NCBI RefSeq assembly: GCF_005049235.1
Contig: NZ_SUMD01000017.1
Coordinates: 18,336 to 82,335, forward strand
Reading direction: 5' to 3'
Source: Rhodococcus oryzae
Lineage (GTDB): Bacteria > Actinomycetota > Actinomycetes > Mycobacteriales > Mycobacteriaceae
DNA length: 64,000 bases
Notes under the pieces: generated by a model
Told to the model about the DNA's origin: nothing
The model's input: the letters and a program-made list of their open reading frames with translations, nothing else
Database searches by the model: none
Translations under genes and position numbers: made by a program
Part shown: positions 1 to 10,006 of the stretch, piece after piece
Position numbering within the stretch: the first letter of the stretch is position 1
Layout: every line of letters begins with the position of its first letter

Positions 1-699
1 TCCGAGCTGACCGTCGGGCGGAACAAGACCGGGATCACCCTGCCGTGGGCCTGGTTCGAGCACGTCCCGCTGCTCGAATCGGTGCTCGAGACCAGGTTCG
101 CGATGGGCGCGGTCCCCCCGATCGCGCTGCTGCTCGCGATGGCGACGGACCGGGCCGTCCGCGAGCGGGCGACGCTGGTGCCCTGGTGCATCTGTCTGGT
201 GCTCGCGCTGCTGCCGCTGACCCCGATGCCGCTGCCCGCGGTCGACCGCAAACCCGCTCCCGAATTCTTCGCCGACGGGACCTGGCGCGGATACGTCGAC
301 GACGGCTCCATCGTGACGGTCCCGCTACCCCGGCCCGAGGATGCGCGCGCGCTGTCCTGGCAGGCCAAGGCCGATTTCGGCTTCCCACTCGCGGGCGGTT
401 ACTTCGTCGGACCGGCAGGCGCCGCCAAGAAGGCCAAGTACGGCCCGGACGATCGGCCGACGGCGCTGTTGCTGGCCCAGGTGGACAAGACCGGTGCAGC
501 GCCGACGATCACCGACGGACTGCGCGCGCAGGCGGTCGCGGACCTGAGGTTCTGGCGGGCCGACGCGCTCGTGCTCCCGCCGGGAAGGAACCGTCAGGTG
601 CTCCGCGAGACGGTGAGCGAGCTGCTCCGGGACAGCGGTCATGCCGCCGACGACGTCTGGGTGTGGGATGTGCGCGCCCTGGTCGCCGCGGGGCACTGA
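1..699 (+). CDS. C-terminal part of a polytopic membrane protein, GT-C glycosyltransferase-like (5' partial)
   Basis: The reading frame is open from the first base and ends at a TGA 30 bases before the embC-like gene. About 232 residues are visible. Two hydrophobic segments (near window residues 38-52 and 62-80) are followed by a soluble, probably extracytoplasmic tail of about 150 residues, with a 'FADGTWRGYV' patch and a closing 'VWVWDVR'. This arrangement, membrane domain then soluble tail, resembles large actinobacterial GT-C-type membrane proteins. In M. tuberculosis the gene before embC is aftA, but I could not recognise AftA sequence in this tail. Its position and strand suggest co-transcription with the emb genes. 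Function is inferred only from architecture and context. Confidence 0.6.
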   Translation, partial: SELTVGRNKTGITLPWAWFEHVPLLESVLETRFAMGAVPPIALLLAMATDRAVRERATLVPWCICLVLALLPLTPMPLPAVDRKPAPEFFADGTWRGYVDDGSIVTVPLPRPEDARALSWQAKADFGFPLAGGYFVGPAGAAKKAKYGPDDRPTALLLAQVDKTGAAPTITDGLRAQAVADLRFWRADALVLPPGRNRQVLRETVSELLRDSGHAADDVWVWDVRALVAAGH

Positions 700-729
700 C
701 CCGGGCGCCGTCCCATACGATCGGACCTT

Positions 730-3700
730 GTGTCCGACGCGCCTGAATCCACGCCAGCCGACCGCACCTCCCTGCGCACCGCCCGCCTGATCGCGGTTGT
801 CGCGGGTCTGGCCGGGCTGCTGCTGGCCGTCCTCACCCCGCTGCTGCCGGTCAAGCAGACCACCGCCAGCGTGTCCTGGCCGCAGAACGGCGCCCTGACC
901 AGCGTGTCCGCGCCGCTGGTCAGCTACGAACCGCTCAGCCTCAGCGCGCACATCCCGTGCGCGGTGGCGACGCAGCTACCGCCCGACGGGCAGGTCCTGC
1001 TCTCCACCGCCCCGAAGCAGGCGGCGGACGCCGAACTCGACGGCCTCACCGTCAAGGTCGCGGGCGATCCCGCGAGCGAGACCGGCCGCGAGGTCCAGGT
1101 GATCCTGCGCAACAGCGTGCTGCTCTCGGCACCGCTGGCCGACGTCGCGACGAAGTGCTCGGCGATCACCGTGTTCTCGGACGCCGCGCACACCACCGCC
1201 ACCTTCGCCGGGCTCACCGACGATGCGGGCGAGCCGCTGAGCGTCGACGTCGCAGACGACCTGCGCCCGCAGATGGTCGGCATCTTCAGCGACCTCCAGG
1301 GCACCGCCGCAAACGGCACAGGGGGCACCGCCCCCGCAGGCCTCGAGGTCCGCGCGGACATCGATTCGCGGTTCTCCTCCAGCCCCACGGTGTTCAAGCT
1401 GCTCGCGATCGTCGTCGGGACGCTGGCCACGCTGATCGCGCTGATCGCGTTGCACCGCCTCGACAGCACCGACGGCCGCGCGGCGCGCCGCTTCCTGCCC
1501 CGGCACTGGCTGCGTTTCACCGGCGTCGACGGCCTGGTGGTCGGCACCCTCGCGCTGTGGCACTTCATCGGCGCGAACACCTCCGACGACGGCTACCTGC
1601 TGAACATGGCCCGGGCGTCGGAACAGGCCGGCTACATGGCCAACTACTTCCGCTGGTTCGGCGTCCCCGAGGCGCCGTTCGGCTGGTACTACGAGGTGCT
1701 GGCCGCCATGGCCAAGATCTCCACGGCCAGCCCCTGGATGCGCCTGCCCGCGCTGCTCGCAGGGATCCTCTGCTGGATGGTGATCAGCCGCGAGGTGATC
1801 CCCCGCCTCGGTAACGCCGTGCGCCACAACCGGATCGCGATCTGGACCGCCGGACTGGTGTTCCTCGCGTTCTGGCTGCCCTACAACAACGGCCTGCGGC
1901 CCGAGCCGATCATCGCCCTCGGCGCGCTGCTGACCTGGTGCTCGATCGAACGCGCGATCGCCACCGGCAGGCTGCTGCCCGCCGCGGTCGGCGTGCTCAT
2001 CGCGGCGTTCTCACTGGCGGCCGGGCCGACCGGCGTGATCGCCGTCGCCGCGCTGATCGTCGGCGCCCGGCCGATCACGGCGATCCTGGTCACCCGGGCC
2101 CGCCAGGTGGGGTGGCTGCCGTTGCTCGCGCCGGTCGCCGCGGCAGGCACCCTGGTGCTGGCCGTGGTCTTCGCCGACCAGACCCTCGCGACCGTGCTCG
2201 AGGCGACCCGGGTCCGCACCCTGGTCGGCCCGAACGTGAAGTGGTTCGACGAATACCACCGCTACGACGCCCTGATGAACGTCTCCCCCGACGGGTCTCT
2301 GGCCCGCCGGTTCGGCGTGTTCACGATGATCCTCTGCCTGGTCGTCTGCGCGATGATCATGCTGCGCCGGGGCGGCAAGATCCCTGGCGCCGCCGCCGGT
2401 CCGTCGCGGCGCATCCTCGGCATCGTGTTCGGCTCGCTGGTGCTGATGATGTTCACCCCCACCAAGTGGACCCACCACTTCGGCGTGTACGCGGGCCTGG
2501 CCGCTTCCATCGCCGCGCTGACCGCCGTCGCGGTCGCCGCGGCCACGCTCCGCTCGCGCCGCAACCGCACGCTGTTCGCGTCGGGCGTGCTGTTCCTGCT
2601 CGCGCTGGCCTTCACCGGCTCGAACGGCTGGTGGTACGTCTCCAGCTACGGCGTGCCGTGGTGGGACAAGCCGCCGTCCATCGGCGGCAACGCCTTCTCC
2701 ACCGCGTTGCTCGGCCTGGCGGTGCTGGCACTGCTGCTGGCGGGCTGGCAGCACCTGCGGGCCCCGTACCGGCCGGAGGAGCAGGCTGCCCCGCCGCGCG
2801 GGCTGCGGGCGCTGCTCGGTTCGCCGCTCACGCTCGCGGCCGCGTTCGTGGTGCTCTTCGAGGTGCTGTCCCTTGCCAAGGCCGCGGTCGCGCAGTATCC
2901 CGCGTACTCGGTGGCCCGCTCGAACGTCGAGGCACTCGCGGGCGACACCTGCGCGCTGGCCGACGACGTGCTCGTCGAGTCCGACGCGAACGCAGGCACG
3001 CTCATCCCGGTCAGCCCATCGGACAACCCGCTCGGCGCGGAGGCGGACGCCGGCTTCACCCCCAATGGGGTATCCGTCGACCTGACCGCCGACGAGGAGA
3101 ACAAGGCTGCGGGCGGCGCGAACACCATCGACAGCGACGCCACCACGACCACCTCCGGCACCGCGTCGGGCACCGGCGGCGGCACCGGCAGCACGGGCGT
3201 CAACGGCAGCTCCGTTGCCCTGCCGTTCGGGCTCGACCCGGCGCGCACCCCGGTCCTCGGCAGCTACCAAACCGGTGAGCAGTCCACCGCGAAGCTCACC
3301 TCCGGGTGGTATGGGCTTCCCGAGCGAAGCGATGCGGCCCCGATCCTGGTGGTCACCGCCGCGGGCCGGATCCGGTCCGTCGACGCCGACGGCGTCGTCA
3401 CCTACGGCCAGGACCTGGTCGTCGAGTACGGCGCCCCCGCTGCCGACGGCACGATCGAGCCACGCGGCAGCCTGTTGCCCATCGACATCGGCCCGTCGCC
3501 GTCGTGGCGGAACCTCCGAGTCCCGATGGCCGACATCCCGGCCGATGCCACCGCCGTGCGGCTGGTCGCGAACGACCACGACCTCTCCCAGCGGCAGTGG
3601 CTGGCCGTCACGCCGCCCCGGGTGCCGCAGCTGCGGACGCTGAACGAGGTGGTCGGGTCGAGCGCACCGGTGTTGCTGGACTGGTCCGTCGGCCTGTCCT

Positions 3701-4014
3701 TCCCGTGCCAACGGCCGTTCGACCACGAGTACGGGGTCGCGGAGACGCCCGAGTACCGGATCCTGCCGGACCGGGTCGGCGCCGACTCCACCAACGGCTG
3801 GCAGGACAGCCTCGGCGGCGGACCGCTCGGCTGGACCGACCTGCTGCTCTCCGCGCAGACGATGCCGAGCTACCTCGACCGCGACTGGGACCGCGACTGG
3901 GGCTCGCTGGAGCTGTTCACCCCGCTCGACGAATCCGCGGTGCCTGCACGGGTGGACACCGCGACCGTGACCCGCTCCGGACTGTGGGACCCGGGGCCGA
4001 TCCCGGCGCGGTGA
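730..4014 (+). CDS. embC: Arabinosyltransferase, EmbC-like
   Basis: Membrane GT-C arabinofuranosyltransferase of 1094 residues that uses decaprenyl-phospho-arabinose to extend arabinan (EmbC makes lipoarabinomannan arabinan in mycobacteria). Visible features are an N-terminal TM segment, the catalytic Asp pair D286-D287 in 'SDDGYLLNMAR', many TM helices up to about residue 715, and a large C-terminal extracytoplasmic carbohydrate-binding region ending 'RSGLWDPGPI'. The segments 'KWFDEYHRYDALMNVSPDGS' and 'IPGAAAGPSRRI' match M. tuberculosis EmbC better than EmbB. The GTG start at 730 gives the normal N terminus ('RTARLIAVVAG'). The residue equivalent to EmbB Met306 is M293; the equivalent of EmbB Gly406 is P393. 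A second emb gene follows after 172 bases and a hairpin. Paralogue assignment (C rather than A) is by similarity only. Confidence 0.93.
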   Translation: MSDAPESTPADRTSLRTARLIAVVAGLAGLLLAVLTPLLPVKQTTASVSWPQNGALTSVSAPLVSYEPLSLSAHIPCAVATQLPPDGQVLLSTAPKQAADAELDGLTVKVAGDPASETGREVQVILRNSVLLSAPLADVATKCSAITVFSDAAHTTATFAGLTDDAGEPLSVDVADDLRPQMVGIFSDLQGTAANGTGGTAPAGLEVRADIDSRFSSSPTVFKLLAIVVGTLATLIALIALHRLDSTDGRAARRFLPRHWLRFTGVDGLVVGTLALWHFIGANTSDDGYLLNMARASEQAGYMANYFRWFGVPEAPFGWYYEVLAAMAKISTASPWMRLPALLAGILCWMVISREVIPRLGNAVRHNRIAIWTAGLVFLAFWLPYNNGLRPEPIIALGALLTWCSIERAIATGRLLPAAVGVLIAAFSLAAGPTGVIAVAALIVGARPITAILVTRARQVGWLPLLAPVAAAGTLVLAVVFADQTLATVLEATRVRTLVGPNVKWFDEYHRYDALMNVSPDGSLARRFGVFTMILCLVVCAMIMLRRGGKIPGAAAGPSRRILGIVFGSLVLMMFTPTKWTHHFGVYAGLAASIAALTAVAVAAATLRSRRNRTLFASGVLFLLALAFTGSNGWWYVSSYGVPWWDKPPSIGGNAFSTALLGLAVLALLLAGWQHLRAPYRPEEQAAPPRGLRALLGSPLTLAAAFVVLFEVLSLAKAAVAQYPAYSVARSNVEALAGDTCALADDVLVESDANAGTLIPVSPSDNPLGAEADAGFTPNGVSVDLTADEENKAAGGANTIDSDATTTTSGTASGTGGGTGSTGVNGSSVALPFGLDPARTPVLGSYQTGEQSTAKLTSGWYGLPERSDAAPILVVTAAGRIRSVDADGVVTYGQDLVVEYGAPAADGTIEPRGSLLPIDIGPSPSWRNLRVPMADIPADATAVRLVANDHDLSQRQWLAVTPPRVPQLRTLNEVVGSSAPVLLDWSVGLSFPCQRPFDHEYGVAETPEYRILPDRVGADSTNGWQDSLGGGPLGWTDLLLSAQTMPSYLDRDWDRDWGSLELFTPLDESAVPARVDTATVTRSGLWDPGPIPAR

Positions 4015-4018
4015 CGGC

Positions 4019-4049
4019 GGCTGCGATCGCGGACCCCGTGATCGCAGCC
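4019..4049 (+). terminator. Hairpin after embC-like gene
   Basis: Perfect 10-bp inverted repeat (GGCTGCGATC / GATCGCAGCC) with an 11-base loop, starting five bases after the embC-like stop codon. There is no T-run, as is common for actinobacterial terminators. It would weaken read-through into the second emb gene, which may therefore have its own promoter in the remaining 137 bases. Confidence 0.5.
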
Positions 4050-4186
4050 CGATCCGTCCGCTTGAACGGCCGACCAGGCCGCTGAGCTGGGGATTGTGGC
4101 TGCGTCACGGGGGCGTGGATCACCGATTACAGAGATTCTCCGTAGCGATGTGAACGCCGACCGACCCTCGCCTACCATCGTGAACC

Positions 4187-7100
4187 GTGCCCGACGTCGT
4201 GACAGCCCCCGAACCAGCCATTTCCGCACCGCCGCCACCGGTCGACTTCAGAGCGAAGTACCGCACCGCGCGGCTGATCGCGGTCGTCACCGGTCTGCTC
4301 GGTGCGCTGTTCGCGGTGGCGACGCCGTTCCTGCCGGTCACCCAGACGACGTCCACCCTGAACTGGCCGCAGGCGGGGGTCACCGCGAGCGTCGACGCGC
4401 CGCTGATGGCCCAGGTGCCGATCGACCTGCAGGCGACGGTGCCGTGCGCGCTCGTCCGCGAGCTGCCCCCGGAGGGCGGCCTGCTGCTGGCCACCGCCCC
4501 GCCGCAGGGCACGGATGCCCCGCTCAACGCGATGTTCATGCGGGTCACCGCCGACACCGTGGACGTGCTCGACCGCAACGTGGTCGTCGCGTCCGCCCCG
4601 CGCGCCCGGGTCGAGACCGGTGGCTGCACGGCCATCACCTTCAGCTCCGACATCAACAGCACCACCGCCACCTTCGAGGGGCTGTCCATCGGCGGCAACC
4701 CGGTCACCGGCACCCTGACCGGAGACCTGCGGCCTCAGGTGGTTGGCGTCTTCACCAGCCTGGACGGCCCCGCACCCGCCGGGCTCTCGTTGACGGCGAA
4801 CATCGATTCCCGGTTCACCTCCTCCCCCACGCTGATCAAGAGCGTGGCGATGGTGCTCGCGGTCCTGCTGACCATCTCCTCGCTGGTCGCGCTCGCCCGA
4901 CTCGACGGAACCGACGGCCGCGGCCACCGGCGCTTCTTCCCGTCGCACTGGTGGCGGTTCAAGCCGGTTGACGGCGCGGTCGTCGCCATCCTCCTGCTCT
5001 GGCACTTCATCGGCGCGAACACCGCAGACGACGGTTACCTGCTGACGATGGCCCGGGTGTCGGAGCACGCCGGCTACATGGCCAACTACTTCCGCTGGTT
5101 CGGCGTCCCCGAGGCCCCGTTCGGCTGGTACTACGAGGTGCTGGCCGCGATGGCCAAGATCTCCACGGCCAGCCCCTGGATGCGCCTGCCCGCGCTGCTG
5201 GCCGGCATCCTCTGCTGGCTGGTCATCAGCCGCGAGGTGATCCCCCGCCTCGGCCGCGCGGTTCGGCACAGCTCCGCCGCGGTGTGGACCGGCGGGCTGG
5301 TGTTCCTCGCGTTCTGGATGGCCTACAACAACGGCCTGCGCCCGGAGCCGATCGTGGCCCTCGGCGCGCTGCTGACCTGGTGCTCGGTGGAGCGCGCCAT
5401 CGCCACCGGCAGGCTGCTGCCCGCCGCGGTCGCGATCCTGATCGCCGCGTTCTCGCTCGGCGCCGCCCCGACCGGCCTGATGTGTGTGGCGGCCCTGCTG
5501 GCCGGCGCCCGGCCGATGGTGCGGATCCTGGTCCGCAGGCACCGCGAGGTCGGTGCCTGGCCGCTGATCTCCCCGCTGCTCGCGGCGGGCACCGTGGTGC
5601 TCGTCGTGGTGTTCGCCGACCAGACCTTCGCGGGCGTCCGCGAGGCCACCCGGGTGCGCAGCCTGATCGGCCCGAACATGAACTGGTACGAGGAGTTCCT
5701 CCGGTACTACTACCTGTTCGTGCAGACGGTCGACGGTTCCGTGGCCCGCCGGTTCGCGTTCCTGGTGATGGTCCTCTGCCTGTTCACCACCCTGTTCGTG
5801 CTGTTGCGCCGCAAGAAGATCCCTGGCGCGGCGGTCGGCCCGTCGTGGCGTCTGCTCGGCGTGGTGTTCGGAACCATCTTCTTCATGATGTTCAACCCCA
5901 CCAAGTGGACCCACCACTTCGGTGCGTACGCGGGCATCGCCGGTTCGCTGGCCGCGCTCACCGCGGTCGCGGTCTCCGCCTCCGCGCTGCGCTCGCGCCG
6001 CAACCGCACCATGTTCGCGGCGGGACTGCTCCTGGTGCTCGCCTTCTCCTTCTCCGGCATCAACGGCTGGTGGTACGTCTCCAGCTACGGCATCCCGTGG
6101 TTCGACAAGACCGTCTCGCTCGGAGGCAGGCAGCTCAACTCGGCGTTGCTCGCCCTGTTCGTGGTCGCCGTGCTGGTCGTCGCCTGGCAGTACTTCCGCG
6201 AGGACTTCATCGGCACCGAGGTGAAGGCGTCCAGCGAGAAGGGCAGGCGCATCAAGAAGTTCGCGGCCGTGCCGCTGACCCTGGTGGCCGCGCTGATGGT
6301 GCTGTTCGAGGTGCTCTCGCTGGCCAAGGGCGCGGTCTCCCAGTACCCGGCGTACTCGCTGGCCCGCTCCAACATCGACGCCGTCACCGGGTCGCCGTGC
6401 GGTCTGGCCGACGACGTGCTGACCGAGGCGGATCCGAACGCCGGCCGACTGCAGCCGGTCATCGACCCGGCGGACCCACCCGTGAACCCGAGCAACCCCC
6501 TCGGCGGCAGCAATCCGACCGGGTTCAGCCCGAACGGCGTGCCCACCGACCTGTCCGCGGACTACACCGAGGTCAAGCCCGGCCAGTCGAACACCGACGG
6601 CCAGACGGTCGGCCCGAACTTCGCCACCGGCGCGGGCGCGGGCACCGAGGGCGGCACCGGGGCGGTCGGCGTCAACGGCAGCAACGTCAAGCTGCCGTAC
6701 GGCCTGAACCCCGCGACCACACCGGTTCTGGGCAGCTACCAGACCGGCGTCCAGGAGCCGGCCAGCCTGACCTCCAGCTGGTACGGACTGCCTGCGCGCA
6801 GCGAGCAGTCGCCGCTGGTCGTGATCTCCGCGGCCGGGCGCATCTGGTCGGAGAGCAACGACGGCGAGGTCACCTACGGTCAGTCGCTGCTGCTCGAGTC
6901 CGGGCACCGCGAGGCCGACGGCACGATCACCGCACTCGGCACCTACCTGCCCAAGGACATCGGCCCGGCGCCGTCCTGGCGGAACCTGCGGGTCCCGATC
7001 GACGAGCTGCCCGCGGGCACCGACGTGGTCAGGATCGTCGCGAACGACCCGAACCTGACCGGCGATCAGTGGCTCGCGTTCACCCCGCCGCGGGTGCCGC

Positions 7101-7495
7101 AGCTGCAGTCGCTCAACGACTACATCGGCACCACCCAGCCGGTGCTGCTCGACTGGGCGGTCGGCCTGCAGTTCCCCTGCCAGCGCCCGTTCGACCACAA
7201 GTACGGCGTCGCCGAGGTCCCCGGATTCCGCATCCTCCCCGACCGCCCGCTCGCGGTCAGCTCCACCGACACCTGGCAGAGCCACGAGAACGGCGGACCG
7301 CTCGGCTGGACCGAGATGCTCGCCGAGGCGTCCACGGTGCCGACCTACCTGGTCGACGACTGGGGCCGTGACTGGGGCGCGTTGGAGCGGTACACGCCGT
7401 ACTTCCCGCAGGCTGAGGCCGCCGTCGTCGACACCGGCGAGGTGCGACGCTCCGGCTTCTGGAGCCCCGGCATGATGCGCGTATACGAGAAGTAG
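4187..7495 (+). CDS. embB: Arabinosyltransferase, EmbB/EmbA-like
   Basis: Second Emb arabinosyltransferase, 1102 residues, building the arabinan of arabinogalactan outside the plasma membrane. The GTG start at 4187 fits the family N terminus. The catalytic Asp pair is D281-D282 in 'ADDGYLLTMARV'; about a dozen TM helices are followed by a C-terminal carbohydrate-binding domain ending 'RRSGFWSPGMM'. The segment 'NWYEEFLRYYYLFVQTVDGS' and 'GPSWRLLGVVFGTIFFMMF' match M. tuberculosis EmbB. M288 corresponds to EmbB Met306, the main ethambutol resistance site, and the Gln of 'FADQT' to Gln497; both are wild type. The Gly406 position is P388. A 131-base stretch (5069-5199) is almost identical to the embC-like gene. 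EmbA and EmbB cannot be told apart with full certainty because only two emb genes are present. Confidence 0.92.
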   Translation: MPDVVTAPEPAISAPPPPVDFRAKYRTARLIAVVTGLLGALFAVATPFLPVTQTTSTLNWPQAGVTASVDAPLMAQVPIDLQATVPCALVRELPPEGGLLLATAPPQGTDAPLNAMFMRVTADTVDVLDRNVVVASAPRARVETGGCTAITFSSDINSTTATFEGLSIGGNPVTGTLTGDLRPQVVGVFTSLDGPAPAGLSLTANIDSRFTSSPTLIKSVAMVLAVLLTISSLVALARLDGTDGRGHRRFFPSHWWRFKPVDGAVVAILLLWHFIGANTADDGYLLTMARVSEHAGYMANYFRWFGVPEAPFGWYYEVLAAMAKISTASPWMRLPALLAGILCWLVISREVIPRLGRAVRHSSAAVWTGGLVFLAFWMAYNNGLRPEPIVALGALLTWCSVERAIATGRLLPAAVAILIAAFSLGAAPTGLMCVAALLAGARPMVRILVRRHREVGAWPLISPLLAAGTVVLVVVFADQTFAGVREATRVRSLIGPNMNWYEEFLRYYYLFVQTVDGSVARRFAFLVMVLCLFTTLFVLLRRKKIPGAAVGPSWRLLGVVFGTIFFMMFNPTKWTHHFGAYAGIAGSLAALTAVAVSASALRSRRNRTMFAAGLLLVLAFSFSGINGWWYVSSYGIPWFDKTVSLGGRQLNSALLALFVVAVLVVAWQYFREDFIGTEVKASSEKGRRIKKFAAVPLTLVAALMVLFEVLSLAKGAVSQYPAYSLARSNIDAVTGSPCGLADDVLTEADPNAGRLQPVIDPADPPVNPSNPLGGSNPTGFSPNGVPTDLSADYTEVKPGQSNTDGQTVGPNFATGAGAGTEGGTGAVGVNGSNVKLPYGLNPATTPVLGSYQTGVQEPASLTSSWYGLPARSEQSPLVVISAAGRIWSESNDGEVTYGQSLLLESGHREADGTITALGTYLPKDIGPAPSWRNLRVPIDELPAGTDVVRIVANDPNLTGDQWLAFTPPRVPQLQSLNDYIGTTQPVLLDWAVGLQFPCQRPFDHKYGVAEVPGFRILPDRPLAVSSTDTWQSHENGGPLGWTEMLAEASTVPTYLVDDWGRDWGALERYTPYFPQAEAAVVDTGEVRRSGFWSPGMMRVYEK

Positions 7496-7504
7496 TCGCC
7501 CGCC

Positions 7505-7546
7505 CGACGAAGACCGGCTCCCCACACGGGGAGCCGGTCTTCGTCG
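7505..7546 (+). terminator. Strong terminator hairpin after the emb genes
   Basis: Perfect 19-bp arms (7505-7523 and 7528-7546) around a 4-base ACAC loop, beginning 10 bases after the emb stop codon. Its ten-base core arms (CCGGCTCCCC / GGGGAGCCGG) recur in the hairpin at 46827-46858. Confidence 0.85.
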
Positions 7547-7578
7547 CATCGGAGGGTCGGCGACCGCATACTCGGTAC

Positions 7579-8433
7579 ATGCCGGACGACGACCTGAGCG
7601 ATTTCGAGGCCGCACATTTCACCCACGACGGCACGACGCGCGCAATCTACCGCCGCGGCACCGGTCCGGCGGTGATCATCATGGCGGAGATCCCGGGCAT
7701 CACCCCGAAGGTGCTCGAGTTCGCCCGCCGCGTCGCCGAGATCGGGTGCACGGCAGTGCTTCCGCACCTGTTCGGGCGCCCCGGCCGGGATCCGAATCCG
7801 GGTGCCCACGGGAGGGTCGCGACGGCGGCCGACACGGTCACCACGATGGTCCCGGTCTGCGTCAGCCGCGAGTTCACGATGCTGGCGACCGGGCGGAGCT
7901 CGCCGGTGGTCACGTGGCTGCGGGCGCTGGCGGCCCACGAGCACGATCGATGCGGCGGACCAGGGGTCGGCGCGGTCGGCATGTGCTTCACCGGTGGCTA
8001 CGCGCTCGCGATGGCCGTGGACGACGTCCTGATCGCCCCGGTCCTGTCGCAGCCCTCGCTGCCCCTCGCCGTCTCCGCGCGCCGACGGCGGACCATCGAC
8101 ATCTCGCCCGGCGACCTGGCCAGGGTGAAGCAGCGCTGCGCGAACGGGCTGACCGTCCTGGGACTGCGCTTCGACTCCGACCGGCTCTCACCCGCCGAAC
8201 GCTTCGACTTCCTCCGCGAACAGCTCGGCGACGCCTTCGTGGCCGTCGAGATCGACGGCGGCGCCGCGAACCCGGAAGGGCTGCTGCCCCCACATTCGGT
8301 GCTGACCGAGCACCTCATCGACGAGCCCGGTCAGCCCACCCGCGCCGCGCTCGATCAGGTCCTCGACCTGATGCGGACACGGTTGCTGACGCCGACCGCG
8401 GACCCCGACGCCGGACCTGTCGATCCGGCGTGA
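7579..8433 (+). CDS. Dienelactone hydrolase family protein
   Basis: Soluble alpha/beta hydrolase of 284 residues. The nucleophile elbow is 'GMCFTGG', with Cys in place of Ser, as in dienelactone hydrolases, and the N-terminal strand 'AVIIMAEIPGI' fits the family. No signal peptide is seen. A long basic loop around residues 175-200 is unlike the compact type enzyme. The gene stands alone between the emb terminator and the convergent accD4; the 28 bases between the two stop codons hold no clear hairpin. The natural substrate cannot be read from sequence; the family hydrolyses dienelactones and other small esters or lactones. Confidence 0.8.
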   Translation: MPDDDLSDFEAAHFTHDGTTRAIYRRGTGPAVIIMAEIPGITPKVLEFARRVAEIGCTAVLPHLFGRPGRDPNPGAHGRVATAADTVTTMVPVCVSREFTMLATGRSSPVVTWLRALAAHEHDRCGGPGVGAVGMCFTGGYALAMAVDDVLIAPVLSQPSLPLAVSARRRRTIDISPGDLARVKQRCANGLTVLGLRFDSDRLSPAERFDFLREQLGDAFVAVEIDGGAANPEGLLPPHSVLTEHLIDEPGQPTRAALDQVLDLMRTRLLTPTADPDAGPVDPA

Positions 8434-8461
8434 GCCCCGCGGGCGGCGCGATCGCCCTGCG

Positions 8462-10006
8462 CTAGAACGGGATCAGCGAGTGCTTGCGCGGGTTCTTCGG
8501 GAGCTCCTTGTCGCGGAGCAGGTTCAGCGCCTTACGGATCTCGAGGCGGGTGGCAGCAGGCTCGATCACCGCATCGATGTAGCCACGCTCCGCCGCGACG
8601 TAGGGGGTCGCGACGTGCTCGTTGTAGTAGTTGATCAGCTGGCGGCGTACGGCGGGGGCGTTCTCGCCCGCCGCCTCGATCTGCTTGCGGCCGATCACCG
8701 CGACTGCGCTCTCCGCGCCCATCACGGCGATCCGGGCGGTCGGCCAGGCGAAGTTCACGTCGGCGCCGAGCTGCTTGGAACCCATCACCGCGTAACCGCC
8801 GCCGTAGGACTTGCGGACCACGACGGTCACCTTCGGCACGGTGGCCGAGACATAGGAGAACAGGAACCGGCCGCCGCGCTTGATGACGCCGACCTTCTCC
8901 TGCTCGACGCCGGGCAGGAAGCCCGGGGTGTCCACGACCAACACCAGCGGGATGTCGTACGCGTCGCAGACCTGCACGAAGTGCGCGGCCTTGTCGGAGG
9001 CGGACGCGTCCAGCGCGCCGGAGAGCGACATCGGCTGGTTCGCGACCACGCCAACCGGGCGGCCGTCCACCCGCGCGAAGCCAGTGATGATGTTCTGCGC
9101 GCTCTGGCTGCGCACCTCGTGGAAATCGCCGTCGTCGAAGATCTTGAGCAGCACGTCGTGCATGTCATAGCCGGCGTTGTCGGCGTCCGGCATGAAGGTG
9201 TCGAGCGAGAGGTCGTCCTCGGTGATCTCCGGCTCCAGGCCGGGGTTCACGATCGGGGGCTTCTCGGTGCAGCTGGACGGCATGTAGCTCAGGTACTTGC
9301 GGGCCCACTCGAACGCGGCCTTCTCGTCGGCTGCGACGTGGTGCACGTTGCCGTACTCGGCCTGCTTGCGGGCGCCGCCCAGGTCCTCGAGGCTGACATC
9401 CTCACCGGTGACGGACTTGATGACGTCCGGACCCGTGACGAACATATACGACTCTTCGGTGGCGATCACGACGTCGGTGTTGATCGGCGCGTAGACGGCT
9501 CCACCGGCGCACTTGCCGAGGATGATCGAGATCTGCGGGCACAGTCCGGACAGCGGCTCGTGACGGCGGCCCATCTCCGCGTACCAGGCCACCGACGCGA
9601 CGGCGTCCTGAACGCGCGCGCCTGCGGACTCGTTGATCCCGATGACGGGACAGCCGATCTTGATCGCGAAGTCGAGGATCGCGGAGACCTTCCGGCCGAA
9701 GATCTCGCCTGCCGCGCCACCGAAGACGGTCTGGTCGTGCGAGAACACCGCGACCGGGCGGCCCTCGACAGTGCCGTGCCCGGTGACGACGCCGTCGCCG
9801 TACGGGTTGTTGGGATCGCCTGCCATCCGGGCGAGCTGGCCGACCTCGACGAAGCTGCCCGGATCGAGCAGCATGTCGATGCGCTCACGCGGAGTCGGTA
9901 GGCCCTTCTCCTTGCGCCTCGCGATGGCCCTCGGGTTCCCAGGCGCCTTCGACAGCTCGAGCTTCTCGCGAAGGTCCGCCAGCTTCTCGGCCGTAGTGGT
10001 GCTCAC
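8462..10006 (-). CDS. accD4: Acyl-CoA carboxylase carboxyltransferase subunit AccD4
   Basis: 514-residue beta subunit of the long-chain acyl-CoA carboxylase that makes the carboxylated acyl-CoA extender condensed by Pks13 in mycolic acid synthesis. Two crotonase-like carboxyltransferase halves are present: the N half has '[20 protein letters not shown]' and '[14 protein letters not shown]', the C half '[23 protein letters not shown]' and '[13 protein letters not shown]', which form the two oxyanion-hole regions. The C terminus '[11 protein letters not shown]' is typical. The GTG start directly follows the pks13 stop with no gap, so the two are translated as a pair. It should work with an AccA3-type biotin subunit encoded elsewhere. 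Confidence 0.96.
   Translation of the reverse strand: MSTTTAEKLADLREKLELSKAPGNPRAIARRKEKGLPTPRERIDMLLDPGSFVEVGQLARMAGDPNNPYGDGVVTGHGTVEGRPVAVFSHDQTVFGGAAGEIFGRKVSAILDFAIKIGCPVIGINESAGARVQDAVASVAWYAEMGRRHEPLSGLCPQISIILGKCAGGAVYAPINTDVVIATEESYMFVTGPDVIKSVTGEDVSLEDLGGARKQAEYGNVHHVAADEKAAFEWARKYLSYMPSSCTEKPPIVNPGLEPEITEDDLSLDTFMPDADNAGYDMHDVLLKIFDDGDFHEVRSQSAQNIITGFARVDGRPVGVVANQPMSLSGALDASASDKAAHFVQVCDAYDIPLVLVVDTPGFLPGVEQEKVGVIKRGGRFLFSYVSATVPKVTVVVRKSYGGGYAVMGSKQLGADVNFAWPTARIAVMGAESAVAVIGRKQIEAAGENAPAVRRQLINYYNEHVATPYVAAERGYIDAVIEPAATRLEIRKALNLLRDKELPKNPRKHSLIPF

Noticed and set aside
4172..7615. Very long minus-strand open frame (1147 codons) opposite the embB-like gene
   Set aside because: Its composition (Arg, Gly, Asp, His-rich without motifs) is the mirror of high-GC3 coding on the plus strand.
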